DNA of 5,835 bases from Christensenella sp. UBA7102 (lineage in GTDB: Bacteria > Bacillota > Clostridia > Christensenellales > UBA1750). Position 1 is the first letter of the stretch. Every line of letters begins with the position of its first letter. This document shows positions 5,795 through 5,835 of this stretch, piece after piece. The translations under genes were made by a program, and so were the position numbers. Below the pieces are notes generated by a model. That model was given only the letters and a program-made list of their open reading frames with translations, searched no databases and was not told where the DNA came from. Location of the stretch: contig DKYK01000047.1 in assembly GCA_002492415.1 (NCBI GenBank), forward strand, positions 41,314-47,148, in the 5' to 3' direction.

Positions 5795-5816
5795 AAAGCG
5801 CCAAAGACGGCGCTTT
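5795..5816 (-). terminator. Intrinsic terminator for a gene beyond the right edge, minus strand
   Basis: An 8-bp stem, AAAGCGCC (5795-5802) with GGCGCTTT (5809-5816), has a six-base loop. On the minus strand it ends in a run of six T (5797-5792). It separates the SH3b gene's promoter from whatever minus-strand gene lies to the right of the window, so the SH3b gene is its own transcription unit. Between it and the promoter, 5701-5790 shows nothing further. Confidence 0.75.
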
Positions 5817-5835
5817 GTGCAAAAGAGACAAAAAA

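Overview
The window looks like an accessory, insertion-sequence-rich stretch of a gut-type Bacillota genome (Clostridia, Lachnospiraceae/Oscillospiraceae style). The basis is strong AGGAGG-like ribosome sites, consensus sigma-A promoters, a cytoplasmic beta-helix glycosidase of the carbohydrate-operon kind, transposase types I recognise from such genomes, and an SH3b-repeat protein. Assignment to a genus is not possible from what I can see.

Layout. 1 to about 135: the right-hand end of an insertion sequence that continues left of the window. 165-1794 (minus strand): a fragment of a sugar-catabolic operon, holding the last ~35 codons of an upstream gene, a complete GH28-like beta-helix glycosidase (306-1691) that overlaps it by an ATGA stop/start, and the first ~29 codons of a downstream gene with a strong ribosome site. 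Both outer genes are cut off where insertion-sequence DNA begins. About 1795-3000: transposon debris, namely a 3'-truncated IS481-type transposase (+), the first 28 codons of an IS3-type OrfA (+), and an inverted, frameshifted, stop-containing IS3-type OrfB (-). 3000-3945: about 0.95 kb with no recognisable gene but three strong hairpin terminators, a near-perfect 18-nt palindrome and a short direct repeat. 3947-5641 (minus): a G+C-richer gene for a protein with two C-terminal SH3b domains and no visible signal peptide, followed by its own terminator and preceded by a consensus promoter. 5795-5816: a minus-strand terminator belonging to a gene beyond the right edge.

How it fits together. The intact glycosidase has lost its original operon context. 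The tip of the IS481-like element contains TTGACA reading outward, exactly 17 bases from a TATAAT that lies inside the surviving codons of the upstream gene. This is the arrangement of an insertion-created hybrid promoter, and I consider it the most interesting point in the window. The SH3b gene likewise looks like a gene body joined to a new promoter: its only in-frame start near the 5' end is a TTG with no ribosome site, and the export signal expected of such a protein is missing. I see no CRISPR array, tRNA, rRNA or obvious new defence system.
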